Shown piece after piece: positions 47,698 through 59,373 of a DNA stretch of 64,000 bases (its first letter is position 1; the number at the start of each line of letters is the position of its first letter). Made by a program: the position numbers and the translations under genes. Source of the DNA: Bacillus tuaregi. GTDB lineage: Bacteria; Bacillota; Bacilli; Bacillales; Cytobacillaceae. The DNA is taken from NCBI RefSeq assembly GCF_900104575.1, contig NZ_LT629731.1:694189-758188 (forward strand), read 5' to 3'. The notes under the pieces are model-generated. The model saw nothing but the letters and a program-made list of their open reading frames with translations. It was not told the DNA's origin and did no database searches.

Positions 47698-48963
47698 GTG
47701 AAAATCATAACGATAAATGAAGGCATTTCAATTAAAAGATCGGTCGACAGCGGAACAGAAGAGCAGCGAAAAATTGTAAAAGACATTATTGGAAAGGTCA
47801 AAAACAATGGTGACGAGGCGTTAAAGGCCTATACGGAAAAATTTGACCGTGTCCAGCTCACCAATCTTGCTGTCACAGAAGCAGAAATAGAGGAAGCCTA
47901 CAGCCAGGTTTCAGAGGAAATCATCGCGATTATAAAAGAAGCAGCGGATAATATTCGTTCCTTCCATGAAAAGCAGCTACGTAACTCCTGGATTACAACC
48001 GAGAAAAACGGAACCGTGCTGGGACAGAAAATCACACCGCTTGATTCTGTCGGTGTTTATGTACCAGGCGGAACGGCTGCCTATCCATCATCCGTGCTAA
48101 TGAATGTCGTACCAGCACAGGTAGCAGGAGTGGAACGGATTGTCATGGTATCACCACCAGGCGTATCTGGGAATCTACCAGCAGGCGTTTTAGTTGCCGC
48201 GAAGGAAGCGGGTGTAAAGGAAATCTACAAAGTAGGTGGGGCTCAAGCGATTGCTGCGCTTGCCTATGGAACCGAATCGATTCAATCCGTTGATAAAATC
48301 ACAGGTCCGGGCAATATCTTCGTTGCCCTCGCAAAACGAGAGGTTTTCGGTGATGTCGATATTGATATGATTGCCGGACCAAGTGAAATTGCTGTTTTAG
48401 CAGATGAAACAGCAAGAGCCAATGAAATCGCAGCCGATTTGCTGTCACAGGCAGAGCACGATGCGCGCGCCTGCAGTGTGCTCGTGACACCATCTCGTAA
48501 GCTTGCAGAAGCGGTTGCACAGGAAGTCGAAAAGCAGCTGGCAACCTTACCGCGTAAAAGCATTGCCGCTCAATCGATTGCAGATTACGGCGTGATTTAT
48601 GTAACCGAAACAGAAGCAGAAGCGATTGAAACAATCAATCAATTAGCACCAGAGCATTTGGAAATCATGATGGAAAATGCGATGGAAAAGGTTGGTCAAA
48701 TCCGCCATGCCGGAGCGATTTTTGTCGGCAGATACTCTTCAGAGCCTGTCGGCGATTATTTTGCCGGACCAAACCACGTCCTTCCGACAAACGGAACCGC
48801 TCGTTTCTCAAGTCCGTTAAATGTCGACGACTTCCAAAAGAAATCAAGCATCATCATGTACAGCGAACAAGCATTCAATGAAAATAGCGAAAAAATTGCG
48901 GCATTCGCCCGCCTCGAAGGCCTCGAAGCCCATGCCAGAGCCATCGAAGCCCGAAAACAATAA
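47698..48963 (+). CDS. hisD: Histidinol dehydrogenase
   Basis: About 421 residues. It oxidises histidinol to histidine in two NAD-dependent steps with zinc. Motifs are [47 protein letters not shown], and the zinc-site region [16 protein letters not shown]. The frame is open from ATG 47689; GTG 47698 gives the usual MKII N-terminus with AGGATGAG ahead of it. Both are possible. Confidence 0.97.
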   Translation: MKIITINEGISIKRSVDSGTEEQRKIVKDIIGKVKNNGDEALKAYTEKFDRVQLTNLAVTEAEIEEAYSQVSEEIIAIIKEAADNIRSFHEKQLRNSWITTEKNGTVLGQKITPLDSVGVYVPGGTAAYPSSVLMNVVPAQVAGVERIVMVSPPGVSGNLPAGVLVAAKEAGVKEIYKVGGAQAIAALAYGTESIQSVDKITGPGNIFVALAKREVFGDVDIDMIAGPSEIAVLADETARANEIAADLLSQAEHDARACSVLVTPSRKLAEAVAQEVEKQLATLPRKSIAAQSIADYGVIYVTETEAEAIETINQLAPEHLEIMMENAMEKVGQIRHAGAIFVGRYSSEPVGDYFAGPNHVLPTNGTARFSSPLNVDDFQKKSSIIMYSEQAFNENSEKIAAFARLEGLEAHARAIEARKQ

Positions 48964-49065
48964 GAAGCAGAGGGACGTTTCTTCTGCTTCCTTTTCAACT
49001 AACAGTAGCATTATATGTATAAAATCGCTCACGACATAAACGAGCCAGGATAGGGAGATAGGATC

Positions 49066-49656
49066 ATGACAAGAAGCGCATCGATACAGCGAAAAACCAA
49101 TGAAACAAGCATCGAGCTTGAGCTTAACATTGATGGCTCAGGCCAATCTCAATTAGAAACCGGAGTACCCTTTTTAAACCATATGCTCGATTTGTTTGCC
49201 AAGCACGGTCAATTTGATTTAACCGTTAACGCAAAGGGAGACATCGAGATCGATGATCACCATACAACAGAGGATATCGCGATTTGCCTTGGACAGGTGT
49301 TTAAAGAAGCACTCGGTGATAAAAAAGGCATTAAACGATATGGGACCTTCTTTGTCCCTATGGATGAAACCCTTGCCCAGGTGGTGGTTGATTTAAGTAA
49401 CCGTCCGCATTTAGAAATCCGCGGTGCTGATTTTCCAAGTCAAAAGGTGGGTACCTTTGATACCGAGCTTGTCCATGAATTCTTGTGGAAGTTCTGTCTA
49501 GAGGCCCGGATGAATCTGCACGTGATCGTCCATTATGGTCAAAATACACACCACATGATTGAAGCTATTTTCAAAGCGATGGCAAGAGCGCTAGATGAAG
49601 CGACCATCATTGACCCACGGGTAAAAGGTGTTCCATCATCAAAGGGGATGTTATAA
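49066..49656 (+). CDS. hisB: Imidazoleglycerol-phosphate dehydratase
   Basis: 196 residues, the single-function form without a phosphatase domain. The manganese-binding motifs DDHHTTEDIAI and the later HHMIEAIFKAMARAL are present. It catalyses the sixth step of the pathway. The 102-base gap before it holds only a poor ribosome binding site region (AGGGAGATAGG). hisH starts at the base after its stop codon. Confidence 0.98.
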   Translation: MTRSASIQRKTNETSIELELNIDGSGQSQLETGVPFLNHMLDLFAKHGQFDLTVNAKGDIEIDDHHTTEDIAICLGQVFKEALGDKKGIKRYGTFFVPMDETLAQVVVDLSNRPHLEIRGADFPSQKVGTFDTELVHEFLWKFCLEARMNLHVIVHYGQNTHHMIEAIFKAMARALDEATIIDPRVKGVPSSKGML

Positions 49657-50274
49657 ATGATAGGAATTGTTGATTATGGAATGGGGAATTTGTTTAGTGT
49701 CAGCCAGGCATTAAAGCGTCTCGAGGTGCCCTTCTTTCTTTCTGAGGACCCAGCTGAGCTGGCGAAGGCCGACGGGCTCATTTTACCGGGTGTCGGTGCC
49801 TTTAAGGATGCGATGGCTCGTCTGAATGAATCAGGATTAACAGACTTCCTGCATGACTATGTAAAAACAGGTAAGCCGCTCCTAGGCATTTGCCTTGGCA
49901 TGCAGCTGCTTTTTGAAGAAAGTGAAGAGGGCGGAATGACAAAGGGACTTGCACTGCTTCCCGGACGTGTGGTCCGTTTTCAAGGACAAACGGAAAATGG
50001 TGAGCCCTACAAGGTGCCACATATGGGCTGGAATCGTTTAAAATGGGAAAGTAGCTCTCCCATCACCGCCAACCTGGAAGAGGATTATGCTTATTTTGTT
50101 CATTCCTATTATGTCAAAACCATTAATAGAGAGATTCTCATCGGAACGGCCTCGTATCATGAAGAGGTTCCGGCAGTAGTCGGTCTTAACAACGTCTTCG
50201 GCATGCAGTTCCACCCGGAAAAAAGCAGCAAGCTTGGCGTCGAGCTGTTAACAAACTTTACGAAACTAGTATAA
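49657..50274 (+). CDS. hisH: Imidazole glycerol phosphate synthase glutaminase HisH
   Basis: 205 residues, class I glutamine amidotransferase. The nucleophile elbow is [11 protein letters not shown] and the His-Glu pair is in FHPEKSS. It feeds ammonia to HisF. It starts with no gap after hisB. Confidence 0.98.
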   Translation: MIGIVDYGMGNLFSVSQALKRLEVPFFLSEDPAELAKADGLILPGVGAFKDAMARLNESGLTDFLHDYVKTGKPLLGICLGMQLLFEESEEGGMTKGLALLPGRVVRFQGQTENGEPYKVPHMGWNRLKWESSSPITANLEEDYAYFVHSYYVKTINREILIGTASYHEEVPAVVGLNNVFGMQFHPEKSSKLGVELLTNFTKLV

Positions 50275-50299
50275 AGGCAGTGGAAAGGGGAACGGATTG

Positions 50300-51031
50300 A
50301 TGGCTTTTACAATATATCCTGCTATCGATATGAGAGGCGGGAAGTGTGTTCGGTTAATTCAAGGTGATTATAATCAGGAAACGGTGTATGGGGATTCTCC
50401 GTTTGATATGGCCAAGTCCTTTAAGGATGCGGGAGCGCAGTGGATCCATATGGTTGACCTTGACGGTGCGAAGGACGGCAAGCGCGTAAATGATACGTTC
50501 GTTATCCAAGCAGCAAAGGAGCTCAATGTGAACGTCCAAATTGGCGGGGGCATCCGTACAGAAGCGGATATCGCTCATTATTTAGACAATGGCGTCACAA
50601 GAGTCATCATCGGCAGCATCGCGATTTCCAATCCAGAGTTTGCGATTGAAATGGTGAAGAAGTACGGCAAGCAGATTGCGATTGGCCTTGATGCGAAAAA
50701 CGGCTATGTTGCCACACACGGCTGGTTAAATACCTCGGAAGTCAAAGCGGTTGAAGTCGGTAAACGCTTTGCCGATGCCGGTGCAGAAACGTTTATTTTT
50801 ACCGATATTGCGACAGACGGTATGCTGTCAGGTCCTAACATTGACGCCGTAAAGCTTCTGGCTACTGAAACAGGCAAGCAGGTGATCGCTTCAGGCGGTG
50901 TTAGCTCGCTTGACGATTTAAAACGTCTAAAGGAATTTGAAGCAGCCGGCGTAAGTGGTGCAATTGTCGGAAAAGCCATTTACGAAGGCCGATTCACGGT
51001 TTCTGACGCCTTGAAAGAGGTTGGTGTATAA
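50300..51031 (+). CDS. hisA: ProFAR isomerase HisA
   Basis: 243 residues, (beta/alpha)8 barrel. The N-terminal catalytic aspartate lies in [14 protein letters not shown], and the second half has [14 protein letters not shown]. The phosphate sites are GGGIR and SGGVSS. ATG 50300 is preferred over TTG 50297, with AAGGGGA upstream. Its stop overlaps the hisF start by one base (TAATG). Confidence 0.98.
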   Translation: MAFTIYPAIDMRGGKCVRLIQGDYNQETVYGDSPFDMAKSFKDAGAQWIHMVDLDGAKDGKRVNDTFVIQAAKELNVNVQIGGGIRTEADIAHYLDNGVTRVIIGSIAISNPEFAIEMVKKYGKQIAIGLDAKNGYVATHGWLNTSEVKAVEVGKRFADAGAETFIFTDIATDGMLSGPNIDAVKLLATETGKQVIASGGVSSLDDLKRLKEFEAAGVSGAIVGKAIYEGRFTVSDALKEVGV

Positions 51032-51789
51032 TGATTACGAAACGGATTATCCCATGCCTTGATGTAAAAGATGGACGAGTTGTGAAAGGAATTCAATTTG
51101 TGCAGCTTCGTGATGCAGGCGATCCAGTCGAACTGGCGCGTTTTTATGATGAGCAAGGCGCAGATGAACTGGTATTTCTTGATATTTCTGCCTCCCATGA
51201 AGGTCGCAAAACCATGGTGGATGTCGTTAAGGATGTGGCTTCAGAGCTGGCGATTCCGTTTACCGTCGGCGGCGGTATCAACTCACTCGAGGATATGAAA
51301 CGGATGCTGCGGGCGGGTGCGGACAAGGTTTCTTTAAATACAGCCGCAGTCAACCGCCCGGAGCTGATTACAGAGGGAGCTGACTTTTTCGGCACTCAAT
51401 GTATGGTCGTGGCCATTGATGCGAAATATGACGAAGAATTGGGCTCATGGCGCGTTTACACGCATGGTGGCAGAACGCCGGTCGATAAAGAAGTCATTGC
51501 CTGGGCTAAGGAAGTGGTCGAGCGCGGTGCCGGCGAAATTCTGCTCACAAGCATGGATTCTGACGGCGAGAAAAAAGGCTTTGACCTGGCGCTAACAAAG
51601 GCTGTCAGCGAAGCCGTGACCGTACCCGTTATTGCTTCTGGCGGTGCCGGCAATGCCGAGCACTTCGAGGAGGCGTTTAAAGAAGGCAAAGCAGATGCCG
51701 CTCTTGCCGCTTCTATTTTCCACTATAAAGAAACCTCCGTCCACGAGGTTAAGGCCTATTTACGGGAAAAAGGTGTGAATGTTAGATGA
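51031..51789 (+). CDS. hisF: Imidazole glycerol phosphate synthase cyclase HisF
   Basis: 252 residues, barrel homologous to HisA. Catalytic aspartates are in [13 protein letters not shown] and [12 protein letters not shown], and phosphate motifs are GGGINS and SGGAGN. It works with HisH to form IGP and AICAR. It overlaps hisI by four bases. Confidence 0.98.
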   Translation: MITKRIIPCLDVKDGRVVKGIQFVQLRDAGDPVELARFYDEQGADELVFLDISASHEGRKTMVDVVKDVASELAIPFTVGGGINSLEDMKRMLRAGADKVSLNTAAVNRPELITEGADFFGTQCMVVAIDAKYDEELGSWRVYTHGGRTPVDKEVIAWAKEVVERGAGEILLTSMDSDGEKKGFDLALTKAVSEAVTVPVIASGGAGNAEHFEEAFKEGKADAALAASIFHYKETSVHEVKAYLREKGVNVR

Positions 51790-52112
51790 ACTTGGAACAG
51801 GTTAAATACGACTCACAGGGCTTAATCCCGGCAATCGTCCAGGATGCCAACACGAAGGAAGTCTTGACACTTGCGTATATGAACAGGACTTCGCTGCAGA
51901 AATCAATTGAAACAAGAGAAACCTGGTTTTATAGCCGCTCACGCCAGGAGCTGTGGCATAAAGGGGCAACAAGCGGAAACACACAAAGGATTGTGGAGAT
52001 GAAGCTTGATTGTGACCGTGATGCCATCGTTGTGCTCGTTCATCCAGCTGGTCCTGCTTGCCATACCGGTGCAGTCAGCTGTTTTTCAGAGCCGATTTTA
52101 GAGGAGGAATAA
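51786..52112 (+). CDS. hisI: Phosphoribosyl-AMP cyclohydrolase HisI
   Basis: 108 residues. Zinc and magnesium motifs are present: [31 protein letters not shown] and the [12 protein letters not shown] cysteines. In B. subtilis this domain is fused to HisE in one protein. Here the frame ends in TAA, followed by one codon (AAA) and the GTG of hisE in the same frame, so the pair looks like a split HisIE. Confidence 0.96.
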   Translation: MNLEQVKYDSQGLIPAIVQDANTKEVLTLAYMNRTSLQKSIETRETWFYSRSRQELWHKGATSGNTQRIVEMKLDCDRDAIVVLVHPAGPACHTGAVSCFSEPILEEE

Positions 52113-52115
52113 AAA

Positions 52116-52436
52116 GTGACAAAGGAAGCAAAGCTCGAGGATTATCAAATACTCATCGATTTAGAAAACATTATTGATCAACGTGAAAAAGAACGCCCAG
52201 AAGGTGCCTATACGACCTATCTATTTGAAAAAGGCGTCGATAAAATCCTGAAAAAAGTCGGTGAAGAAGCGTCTGAAGTCATCATTGCGGCGAAAAACCG
52301 TGATCCTGAGGAATTAAAATGGGAAGCTTCCGACCTTTTGTACCATTTGCTAGTTCTGCTGCGTGAACAGGAGCTGCCATTCAAGGAAGTACTCCAGGTT
52401 CTCCAGGAAAGACATCTGCAGAAAGAAAGTAAATAA
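52116..52436 (+). CDS. hisE: Phosphoribosyl-ATP pyrophosphatase HisE
   Basis: 106 residues, MazG-like all-helical fold with KVGEEASEVIIAAKN and WEASDLLYHLLVLL. It removes pyrophosphate from PR-ATP in step 2. GTG start with GGAGGAA 7 bases upstream, located inside the end of hisI. It is the last gene of the operon; hisC is not in the window. The strong terminator follows. Confidence 0.96.
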   Translation: MTKEAKLEDYQILIDLENIIDQREKERPEGAYTTYLFEKGVDKILKKVGEEASEVIIAAKNRDPEELKWEASDLLYHLLVLLREQELPFKEVLQVLQERHLQKESK

Positions 52437-52441
52437 TTTTC

Positions 52442-52497
52442 GGTGCCTGACACCACAAAAAGACACGGTCCTTTTGTGGTGTCAGGCACCTTTTTTT
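52442..52497 (+). terminator. Terminator of the his operon (GGTGCCTGACACC palindrome)
   Basis: A perfect 19-bp stem, GGTGCCTGACACCACAAAA with its complement, around an 11-base loop, then seven T. The GGTGCCTGACACC palindrome is a recurrent intergenic motif in Bacillus-type genomes. An 11-base match (TGCCTGACACC) lies at 54293-54303. Confidence 0.93.
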
Positions 52498-52545
52498 ACC
52501 TCCGTATTATTTTACAAACAGCCACTTTCTGCGATGGGGAGGGTA

Positions 52546-52554
52546 TGTTATAAT
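52546..52554 (+). promoter_or_regulatory. Candidate yvcD promoter (extended -10)
   Basis: TGTTATAAT with no convincing -35; about 80 bases before the yvcD start. Confidence 0.4.
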
Positions 52555-52636
52555 TGTTTGGTTGAGCAAAAAACATAGTCTCGTGAACGAAGCGAGTTTC
52601 TATAAGTAAGTTAATTTGTACTATTTGGAGGATTAC

Positions 52637-54136
52637 ATGAGTAAAAACTCTCAAGCTAAAAAATCAAAAGGACAATTATTGTCATTTATCCCTACGGGTG
52701 AATATTATTTTTCAAAGGGCTTGAAGGCTTTTCACCGTCGTGATTTTCATAAGGCAATCAAATATCTAAAACGGGCGATGCAGCTTGAACCGGGTGAACC
52801 GATGATTGTCTGTCAATTAGCCATTATTCATACAGAGCTGGGAGAATATCAGGAATCCAATAAGCTGCTTCATTTCATTCTCGAAGAGCTGGATGAAGAG
52901 ATGATGGAGTGCCACTATTTCCTAGCTAATAACTATGCGCACCTAGGCTACTTTAAGGATGCCTATGCACATGTGACCCTCTACCTAAAGGAAGAGGAAA
53001 GCGGTGAATTTGTTGAAGATGCAGAGGATCTTCTTGAGGTTCTGACCCTGGAGGCAGATGATTTAGATGAAGTGCTATATGAGCAGGACGATTTAATGGT
53101 AAAGCAGGAGCAAGCGAGAGACTTACTTGAATCAGGACATTTTCCAAAGGCGATTGAGCTTCTAGAGGATGTGATTGAGGAGTTTCCGGAATATTGGTCT
53201 GCCTATAACAATTTAGCCCTTGCTTATTTTTATTTAGGTGAGCTTGAAAAAGCGGACGAAACGTTGGAATTGGTGCTGGAGCGAAATCCAGGCAATCTAC
53301 ATGCGATGTGTAACAAGCTTGTATTTGCCTATTTCCAGAAACAGAAAGAGGAAACCGCTGCGATTGCGGATATCTTGAAAAAAGTAAAGCCAATGTTAAC
53401 GGAGCATCAATTTAAGCTTGGGGCGACCTTTGCCTTAATTGGTGAGTATGAGCCTGCTTATCGCTGGTTCCGAAAGCTTCATAAACAAGGATATGAGGGT
53501 GATGGTTCCTATTATTACTGGTTCTCCTATGCGGCCTATTTTACTGGCAAAGAGCAGCTTGCCCACTCCCTATGGGAAAAGGTGTTGGAGATGAACCCTG
53601 GTAAGGAAGGACTTGAGCCTTGGAATGAAGAGCATCCGAGTGCGAACGGCTTTGAGGAGTATAACACCTCCATTCTCAAAAAGCTTGAAAGTGATTATAT
53701 CGAGGAAAGATTGTTTGCTCTGTTCCTTATTTCGCTTTCTGAGCAAAAGGAAACCCTGTTAACCTCACAGGAAGTCGTGAAAAATCATAAATTTTCGACA
53801 CTGGAAAATCAATATGTAAACATGGTGAAAGTGGGCAAGATAGATAGTAGTCAGCTTGTGGTGGCGCACGAAACAGCAAAAGCTCTATACGAGCACCACC
53901 ATCCGATTGGAACGGTTGAAGCAGGGCTATATTTAATGTGGTTTTCGATCTTTGTTGAAATGAGCGAAGCGAAGATTGATTTGAAAAATAAGGACGCACT
54001 AGCAGCTGCAACGGAATACATGTGGAAAAAACTTAGAAATGAAAAATCATCGCAAAAGCTAGTGGCGCAGCAATACGGATTGTCGCCATCTACATTGCAA
54101 AAATACATCAAATTAGTAAATGGATATTTACAGTGA
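52637..54136 (+). CDS. yvcD: Tetratricopeptide repeat protein YvcD
   Basis: About 499 residues. TPR units are visible from residue 15 on (YYFSKGLKAFHRRDFHKAIK, then GEYQESNKLLHFILEEL) and again at about 165-260. The C-terminal end (VAQQYGLSPSTLQKYIKLVN) looks like a helix-turn-helix. Partners are unknown. Its place before trxB is that of B. subtilis yvcD. ATG 52637 follows TTGGAGG. Confidence 0.85.
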   Translation: MSKNSQAKKSKGQLLSFIPTGEYYFSKGLKAFHRRDFHKAIKYLKRAMQLEPGEPMIVCQLAIIHTELGEYQESNKLLHFILEELDEEMMECHYFLANNYAHLGYFKDAYAHVTLYLKEEESGEFVEDAEDLLEVLTLEADDLDEVLYEQDDLMVKQEQARDLLESGHFPKAIELLEDVIEEFPEYWSAYNNLALAYFYLGELEKADETLELVLERNPGNLHAMCNKLVFAYFQKQKEETAAIADILKKVKPMLTEHQFKLGATFALIGEYEPAYRWFRKLHKQGYEGDGSYYYWFSYAAYFTGKEQLAHSLWEKVLEMNPGKEGLEPWNEEHPSANGFEEYNTSILKKLESDYIEERLFALFLISLSEQKETLLTSQEVVKNHKFSTLENQYVNMVKVGKIDSSQLVVAHETAKALYEHHHPIGTVEAGLYLMWFSIFVEMSEAKIDLKNKDALAAATEYMWKKLRNEKSSQKLVAQQYGLSPSTLQKYIKLVNGYLQ

Positions 54137-54226
54137 GCAAATGGTTGGACATCTGAAGTGATGTTTAATAGGATAGGGATAGGGGTATTTGACCACAATA
54201 TGAGGAAAACGGTTTGACCAATATAA

Positions 54227-55288
<1,062 letters not shown>

Positions 55289-55416
55289 GCGAGGCATAGG
55301 CCTATCACCTATTCAAAATTCACTTGGATTTAACTGTTTTGTAACAAGAACGAAATATAATTACGGTATGATAAAAATAGAAATTGACCCCCTTTAAGAT
55401 AGTTACTTATTCTAAA

Positions 55417-55449
55417 AGCACAGGCTGCTGGCCTGTGCTATTTTTTTTT
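55417..55449 (+). terminator. Terminator after trxB
   Basis: AGCACAGGC / GCCTGTGCT followed by nine T after one A. The gap 55450-55769 holds only a repeat remnant and a promoter. Confidence 0.9.
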
Positions 55450-55502
55450 CGTAAAATATATTCTTTATAAAGAACAAATGGAGTTTTGTTAATTTTGAGT
55501 AG

Positions 55503-55523
55503 GTTGATTTTCGTTTCAGGCAC
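55503..55523 (-). repeat. Inverted remnant of the GC-rich repeat
   Basis: The minus strand reads GTGCCTGAAACGAAAATCAA, the right end of the 6506-6680 element with one change. Nothing else of the element remains. Confidence 0.6.
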
Positions 55524-55603
55524 AAAGAGTTTAGCATAGCCGTAGAAAAAAATAATCCCTTATATCTGCTAGTTTGGGTGTGGTAAGATGGAGACTATAT
55601 CCA

Positions 55604-55632
55604 TTGTGACGACCCCATAAAAATAGTATAAT
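55604..55632 (+). promoter_or_regulatory. Promoter of the yvcI-rapZ-yvcK-whiA unit
   Basis: TTGTGA (55604-55609), a 17-base spacer, TATAAT (55627-55632). Confidence 0.7.
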
Positions 55633-55769
55633 ATATGGAAATAGTTGAGTTTAAACTAGGGATCACCCCCTGAATGTGTACGAAACCAAACATTGATTCA
55701 TAACTCTAGGAATAGAATAATTGATAATCTATAAATTACTGTTGTTTTCTGATTGTGAGGCGAGCCGTG

Positions 55770-56228
55770 ATGCAGCGAGTAACGAATTGTGTATTGTTAA
55801 AGGATGATAAAGTATTATTGCTACAAAAGCCGCGCCGTAATTGGTGGGTGGCACCGGGCGGTAAAATGGAGCCGGGTGAATCGGTTAGAGATTCCTGTAT
55901 CCGTGAATTTAGAGAAGAAACAGGGATTTATTTACGCAATCCCAATATTAAAGGAATCTTTACCTTCATCATGAAGGATGGCGATCAAATCGTCAATGAA
56001 TGGATGATGTTCACATTTTTCTCAAGGGATGCCGATGGCTTAAGTTTAGATGAATCGGATGAAGGAATTATCCGCTGGCAGCCTATCAATGAAATAAGAA
56101 AACTGCCAATGGCCGAAGGTGACTACCATATCCTAGACTACATGATCCACGGAAACGGAATCATCTACGGAACCTTCACCTACACACCAGACTTTGAATT
56201 ACTCAGCTATCGACTAGACCCAAGTTAA
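55770..56228 (+). CDS. yvcI: NUDIX hydrolase YvcI
   Basis: 152 residues. The complete Nudix box is GKMEPGESVRDSCI then REFREETGI, so a magnesium-dependent nucleoside diphosphate-type hydrolase is expected; the natural substrate is unknown. It is the first gene of the conserved yvcI-rapZ-yvcK-whiA group. ATG 55770 (MQRVTNCVLL) matches homologues; GTG 55755 is also in frame. Confidence 0.92.
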   Translation: MQRVTNCVLLKDDKVLLLQKPRRNWWVAPGGKMEPGESVRDSCIREFREETGIYLRNPNIKGIFTFIMKDGDQIVNEWMMFTFFSRDADGLSLDESDEGIIRWQPINEIRKLPMAEGDYHILDYMIHGNGIIYGTFTYTPDFELLSYRLDPS

Positions 56229-56237
56229 AGGGCTGAT

Positions 56238-56311
56238 AGTTAGTTGGACAGTTGGTTAGGGGTTAGTAAGCTTTTTTGATTTTTCTAACCAACGAACCGC
56301 TAACCAACTAA
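56238..56311 (+). repeat. Nested inverted repeat between yvcI and rapZ
   Basis: Arms GTTAGTTGG (56238) with CCAACTAAC (56303-56311), and inside them GTTGGTTAG (56250-56258) with CTAACCAAC (56284-56292). The loop holds CTTTTTTGATTTTT. Two 9-bp stems, one within the other, inside an operon. It could act as a partial terminator or an RNA processing/stability element. Confidence 0.7.
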
Positions 56312-56341
56312 CTTTTATTATTACAAGGAGGAGGAAAACAA

Positions 56342-57235
56342 ATGAGTACCGGATCGCTTAATGACTCTCAAGTAGTGATTATTACAGGTATGTCAGGGGC
56401 GGGAAAAACAGTTGCTATCCAGAGCTTTGAAGACTTAGGTTTTTTCTGTGTAGATAATTTACCTCCTACTCTGCTTCCGAAATTTCTCGAACTGATGAAA
56501 GAATCAGGCAATAAAATGAATAAAGTCGCTTTAGTGATGGATTTACGCGGAAGAGAGTTTTTTGAAGACCTCTTTAAAGCGTTGGATAATTTAGTGGAAA
56601 GCTCCTGGGCAACCCCACAAATCTTGTTTCTAGAAGCAGATGATGAGACCCTCGTCAGAAGATATAAGGAAACAAGAAGAAAGCATCCGTTAGCAGGTAC
56701 TGGCCTTCCGCTTGAAGGCATCCAAAATGAAAGAGCGATGCTGGCAGATTTAAAGGGAAGAGCGCAACACATATACAACACATCGCAGATGAAGCCACGC
56801 GCACTACGTGAAAAGATCCTAACAGAATTCTCTTCTAATAAAAAAGCAATCTTTACCGTCAACGTGATGTCGTTCGGCTTTAAACACGGAATTCCAATTG
56901 ATGCTGATCTTGTGTTTGATGTTCGTTTTTTACCAAACCCGCACTATATTGATTCGATGCGACCGTTAACCGGCTTGGACAGTGAAGTCTCTGGTTATGT
57001 GTTAAAATGGAATGAAACGCATAAATTCCTTGAAAAAGTGACAGACCTGCTTGCTTTTATGCTTCCACATTATAAACGGGAAGGGAAGGCACAGCTAGTG
57101 ATTGCCATCGGCTGTACGGGTGGACAGCACCGCTCAGTGGCATTGGCAGAATACATTGGGCACCACTTTGAAAAGGATTATCATACCCGTATCTCACATC
57201 GTGATATTGAAAAAAGAAAGGAACCACTAACATGA
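56342..57235 (+). CDS. rapZ: RNase adapter/nucleotide-binding protein RapZ (YvcJ)
   Basis: 297 residues. N-terminal P-loop [18 protein letters not shown] and a C-terminal domain with [17 protein letters not shown] and the cysteine motif [13 protein letters not shown]. In E. coli RapZ steers GlmZ sRNA decay; the Bacillus homologue YvcJ binds GTP/ATP and affects competence. AAGGAGGAGG precedes the ATG. It overlaps yvcK by four bases. Confidence 0.96.
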   Translation: MSTGSLNDSQVVIITGMSGAGKTVAIQSFEDLGFFCVDNLPPTLLPKFLELMKESGNKMNKVALVMDLRGREFFEDLFKALDNLVESSWATPQILFLEADDETLVRRYKETRRKHPLAGTGLPLEGIQNERAMLADLKGRAQHIYNTSQMKPRALREKILTEFSSNKKAIFTVNVMSFGFKHGIPIDADLVFDVRFLPNPHYIDSMRPLTGLDSEVSGYVLKWNETHKFLEKVTDLLAFMLPHYKREGKAQLVIAIGCTGGQHRSVALAEYIGHHFEKDYHTRISHRDIEKRKEPLT

Positions 57236-58218
57236 CGCAAAATGGGCAGCCGCCAAGAATCGTCATCATCGGTGGCGGAACAGGATTGCCGGTATTATTA
57301 AGAGGATTGAAGAAATATCCTGTTGATATCACGGCAATTGTTACAGTTGCCGATGATGGAGGAAGCTCAGGTCGACTTAGGGATGAGCTGAACATTCCTC
57401 CTCCTGGTGATGTTCGCAATGTATTGGCCGCTCTATCAGATGTTGAGCCATTAATTGAAGAAATGTTCCAGCATCGATTCAAGTCAACTAATGATTTATC
57501 CGGTCATTCGCTTGGAAATTTAATCTTAGCGGCGATGACTTCTATTACAGGGAATTTCATGAACGCGATTCAGGAAATGAGCCGAGTATTGAATGTGCAT
57601 GGAAAGGTTCTGCCTGCCGCTAATCAAAGTGTTGTTTTGCATGCAGAGCTGGAGGATGGTCATATGATTTCCGGGGAATCCAAGATTCCATTCTCTGGAA
57701 AAAAGATTAAGCGTGTTTTTTTAACTCCGGAAAATATTAAACCGCTTCCAGAAGCCCTTCAGGCGATTCAATCCGCAGATTTAATTATTATCGGACCGGG
57801 CAGTCTTTATACAAGTATTCTGCCGAATCTTCTTGTTCCGCAAATCGGTGATGAGGTTTGCCGGGCGAAGGCAAAGAAGGTCTATATCTGTAATTTAATG
57901 ACCCAGGCAGGAGAGACACATGACTACTCAGCAAGTGATCATGTGCAGGCTGTCTATGATCATCTGAATGAACCATTCATCGATACGATTCTGGTTAACA
58001 GTGAGGATATACCAGAGGCGATTCAAAAGCGCTATAGTGAAGAGGCTGCCAAGCCCGTTCATTTTGATGTGAGCAATCTCTATGATTTAGGACTTGAGGT
58101 AATCTATGGTGAAATCGTGAGTCTGGAAAATGGTGTGATTCGCCATGATACAAATGAAGTAGCAAAAATTTTATATTCGTTCTTAATAGATGAAACCAAC
58201 AAGCGTCATAATGCGTAA
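57232..58218 (+). CDS. yvcK: Gluconeogenesis factor YvcK (CofD-like)
   Basis: 328 residues. The N-terminal [14 protein letters not shown] and [16 protein letters not shown] are the marks of the YvcK/CofD-like family. It binds UDP-GlcNAc and is needed for wall synthesis and correct PBP1 localisation on gluconeogenic carbon sources. It starts within the end of rapZ. Confidence 0.96.
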   Translation: MTQNGQPPRIVIIGGGTGLPVLLRGLKKYPVDITAIVTVADDGGSSGRLRDELNIPPPGDVRNVLAALSDVEPLIEEMFQHRFKSTNDLSGHSLGNLILAAMTSITGNFMNAIQEMSRVLNVHGKVLPAANQSVVLHAELEDGHMISGESKIPFSGKKIKRVFLTPENIKPLPEALQAIQSADLIIIGPGSLYTSILPNLLVPQIGDEVCRAKAKKVYICNLMTQAGETHDYSASDHVQAVYDHLNEPFIDTILVNSEDIPEAIQKRYSEEAAKPVHFDVSNLYDLGLEVIYGEIVSLENGVIRHDTNEVAKILYSFLIDETNKRHNA

Positions 58219-58252
58219 TAATAGATAGAGCTTGTCAATGGGAGGTGCAGCA

Positions 58253-59194
58253 ATGTCTTTCGCTTCAGAGACAAAAAAGGAACTGACAAATTTAGAGGTA
58301 AAGGATTGTTGTGGAAAGGCCGAACTATCAGCCCTCATTCAAATGAATGGCTCCCTCTCTTTTACAAATCGAAAGCTAGCAGTGGATATTCAAACCGAGA
58401 ATGCAGCGATTGCTAGAAGAATTTACACGCTAATAAAGAAATACTATACCGTTAGCGTGGAGCTATTAGTTCGAAAAAAAATGCGCTTAAAGAAAAATAA
58501 CGTGTATATTGTTAGAATGGTAGAAAATACGCGCAGTATTTTAGAGGACTTAAAAATAGTTGGGGAAGGCTTTGAATTTCAAACTGATATTTCACCAGAG
58601 CTAATTAAGAAAAAGTGCTGTAAGCGTTCCTATTTACGTGGAGCGTTTTTAGCAGGAGGCTCTGTCAATAACCCGGAGACTTCCTCCTATCATCTTGAAA
58701 TCGCTTCACTCTACAAAGAGCACAACGATTCACTATGTGAACTCATGAACTCTTTTGATTTAAATAGCAAGACACTGGAGCGTAAGAAGGGCTTTATCAC
58801 GTACCTAAAGGAAGCAGAGAAAATAACTGATTTTCTCATTATTATTGGGGCCAACAATGCCCTCCTTCGGTTTGAGGATGTTCGGATTGTTCGGGATATG
58901 CGAAATTCAGTCAATCGGTTAGTGAACTGTGAAACCGCTAATTTAAATAAAACGATTGGAGCGGCCATTCGTCAGGTGGAGAATATTAAATATATTCAAG
59001 AATCTGTCGGTCTCGAGATTTTGCCGGAAAAATTGCGCGAAATCGCCGAGCTTCGTGTTCATTATCAGGATGTGACCCTAAAGGAACTAGGTGAAATGGT
59101 TTCCGGCGGCACCATTAGCAAATCGGGCATCAATCACCGGCTTCGAAAAATTGATGAAATCGCAGAAAAATTACGAAAAGGTCAAACGATTTAA
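58253..59194 (+). CDS. whiA: WhiA, LAGLIDADG-like DNA-binding protein
   Basis: 313 residues. A homing-endonuclease-like N-terminal region ([21 protein letters not shown]) and a C-terminal helix-turn-helix ([20 protein letters not shown]) are both present. In Bacillus WhiA affects division and chromosome segregation. ATG 58253 follows GGAGGTG and gives the standard [11 protein letters not shown] start. Confidence 0.97.
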   Translation: MSFASETKKELTNLEVKDCCGKAELSALIQMNGSLSFTNRKLAVDIQTENAAIARRIYTLIKKYYTVSVELLVRKKMRLKKNNVYIVRMVENTRSILEDLKIVGEGFEFQTDISPELIKKKCCKRSYLRGAFLAGGSVNNPETSSYHLEIASLYKEHNDSLCELMNSFDLNSKTLERKKGFITYLKEAEKITDFLIIIGANNALLRFEDVRIVRDMRNSVNRLVNCETANLNKTIGAAIRQVENIKYIQESVGLEILPEKLREIAELRVHYQDVTLKELGEMVSGGTISKSGINHRLRKIDEIAEKLRKGQTI

Positions 59195-59373
59195 AATACT
59201 CTAAACAAAAGAAGTGTATAATAAAATAGTATAGTTACGAGAGCAAGGTCCACAGCAATGAAGGAAAATCGGAAATCGTATAGCTTTGTATCGTGACAGC
59301 TGGTTACAATTAGGGTCAAAACCCATTAATGATAAAGAGATATAATGATACTTTATTAGGAGGATTATGTGAG

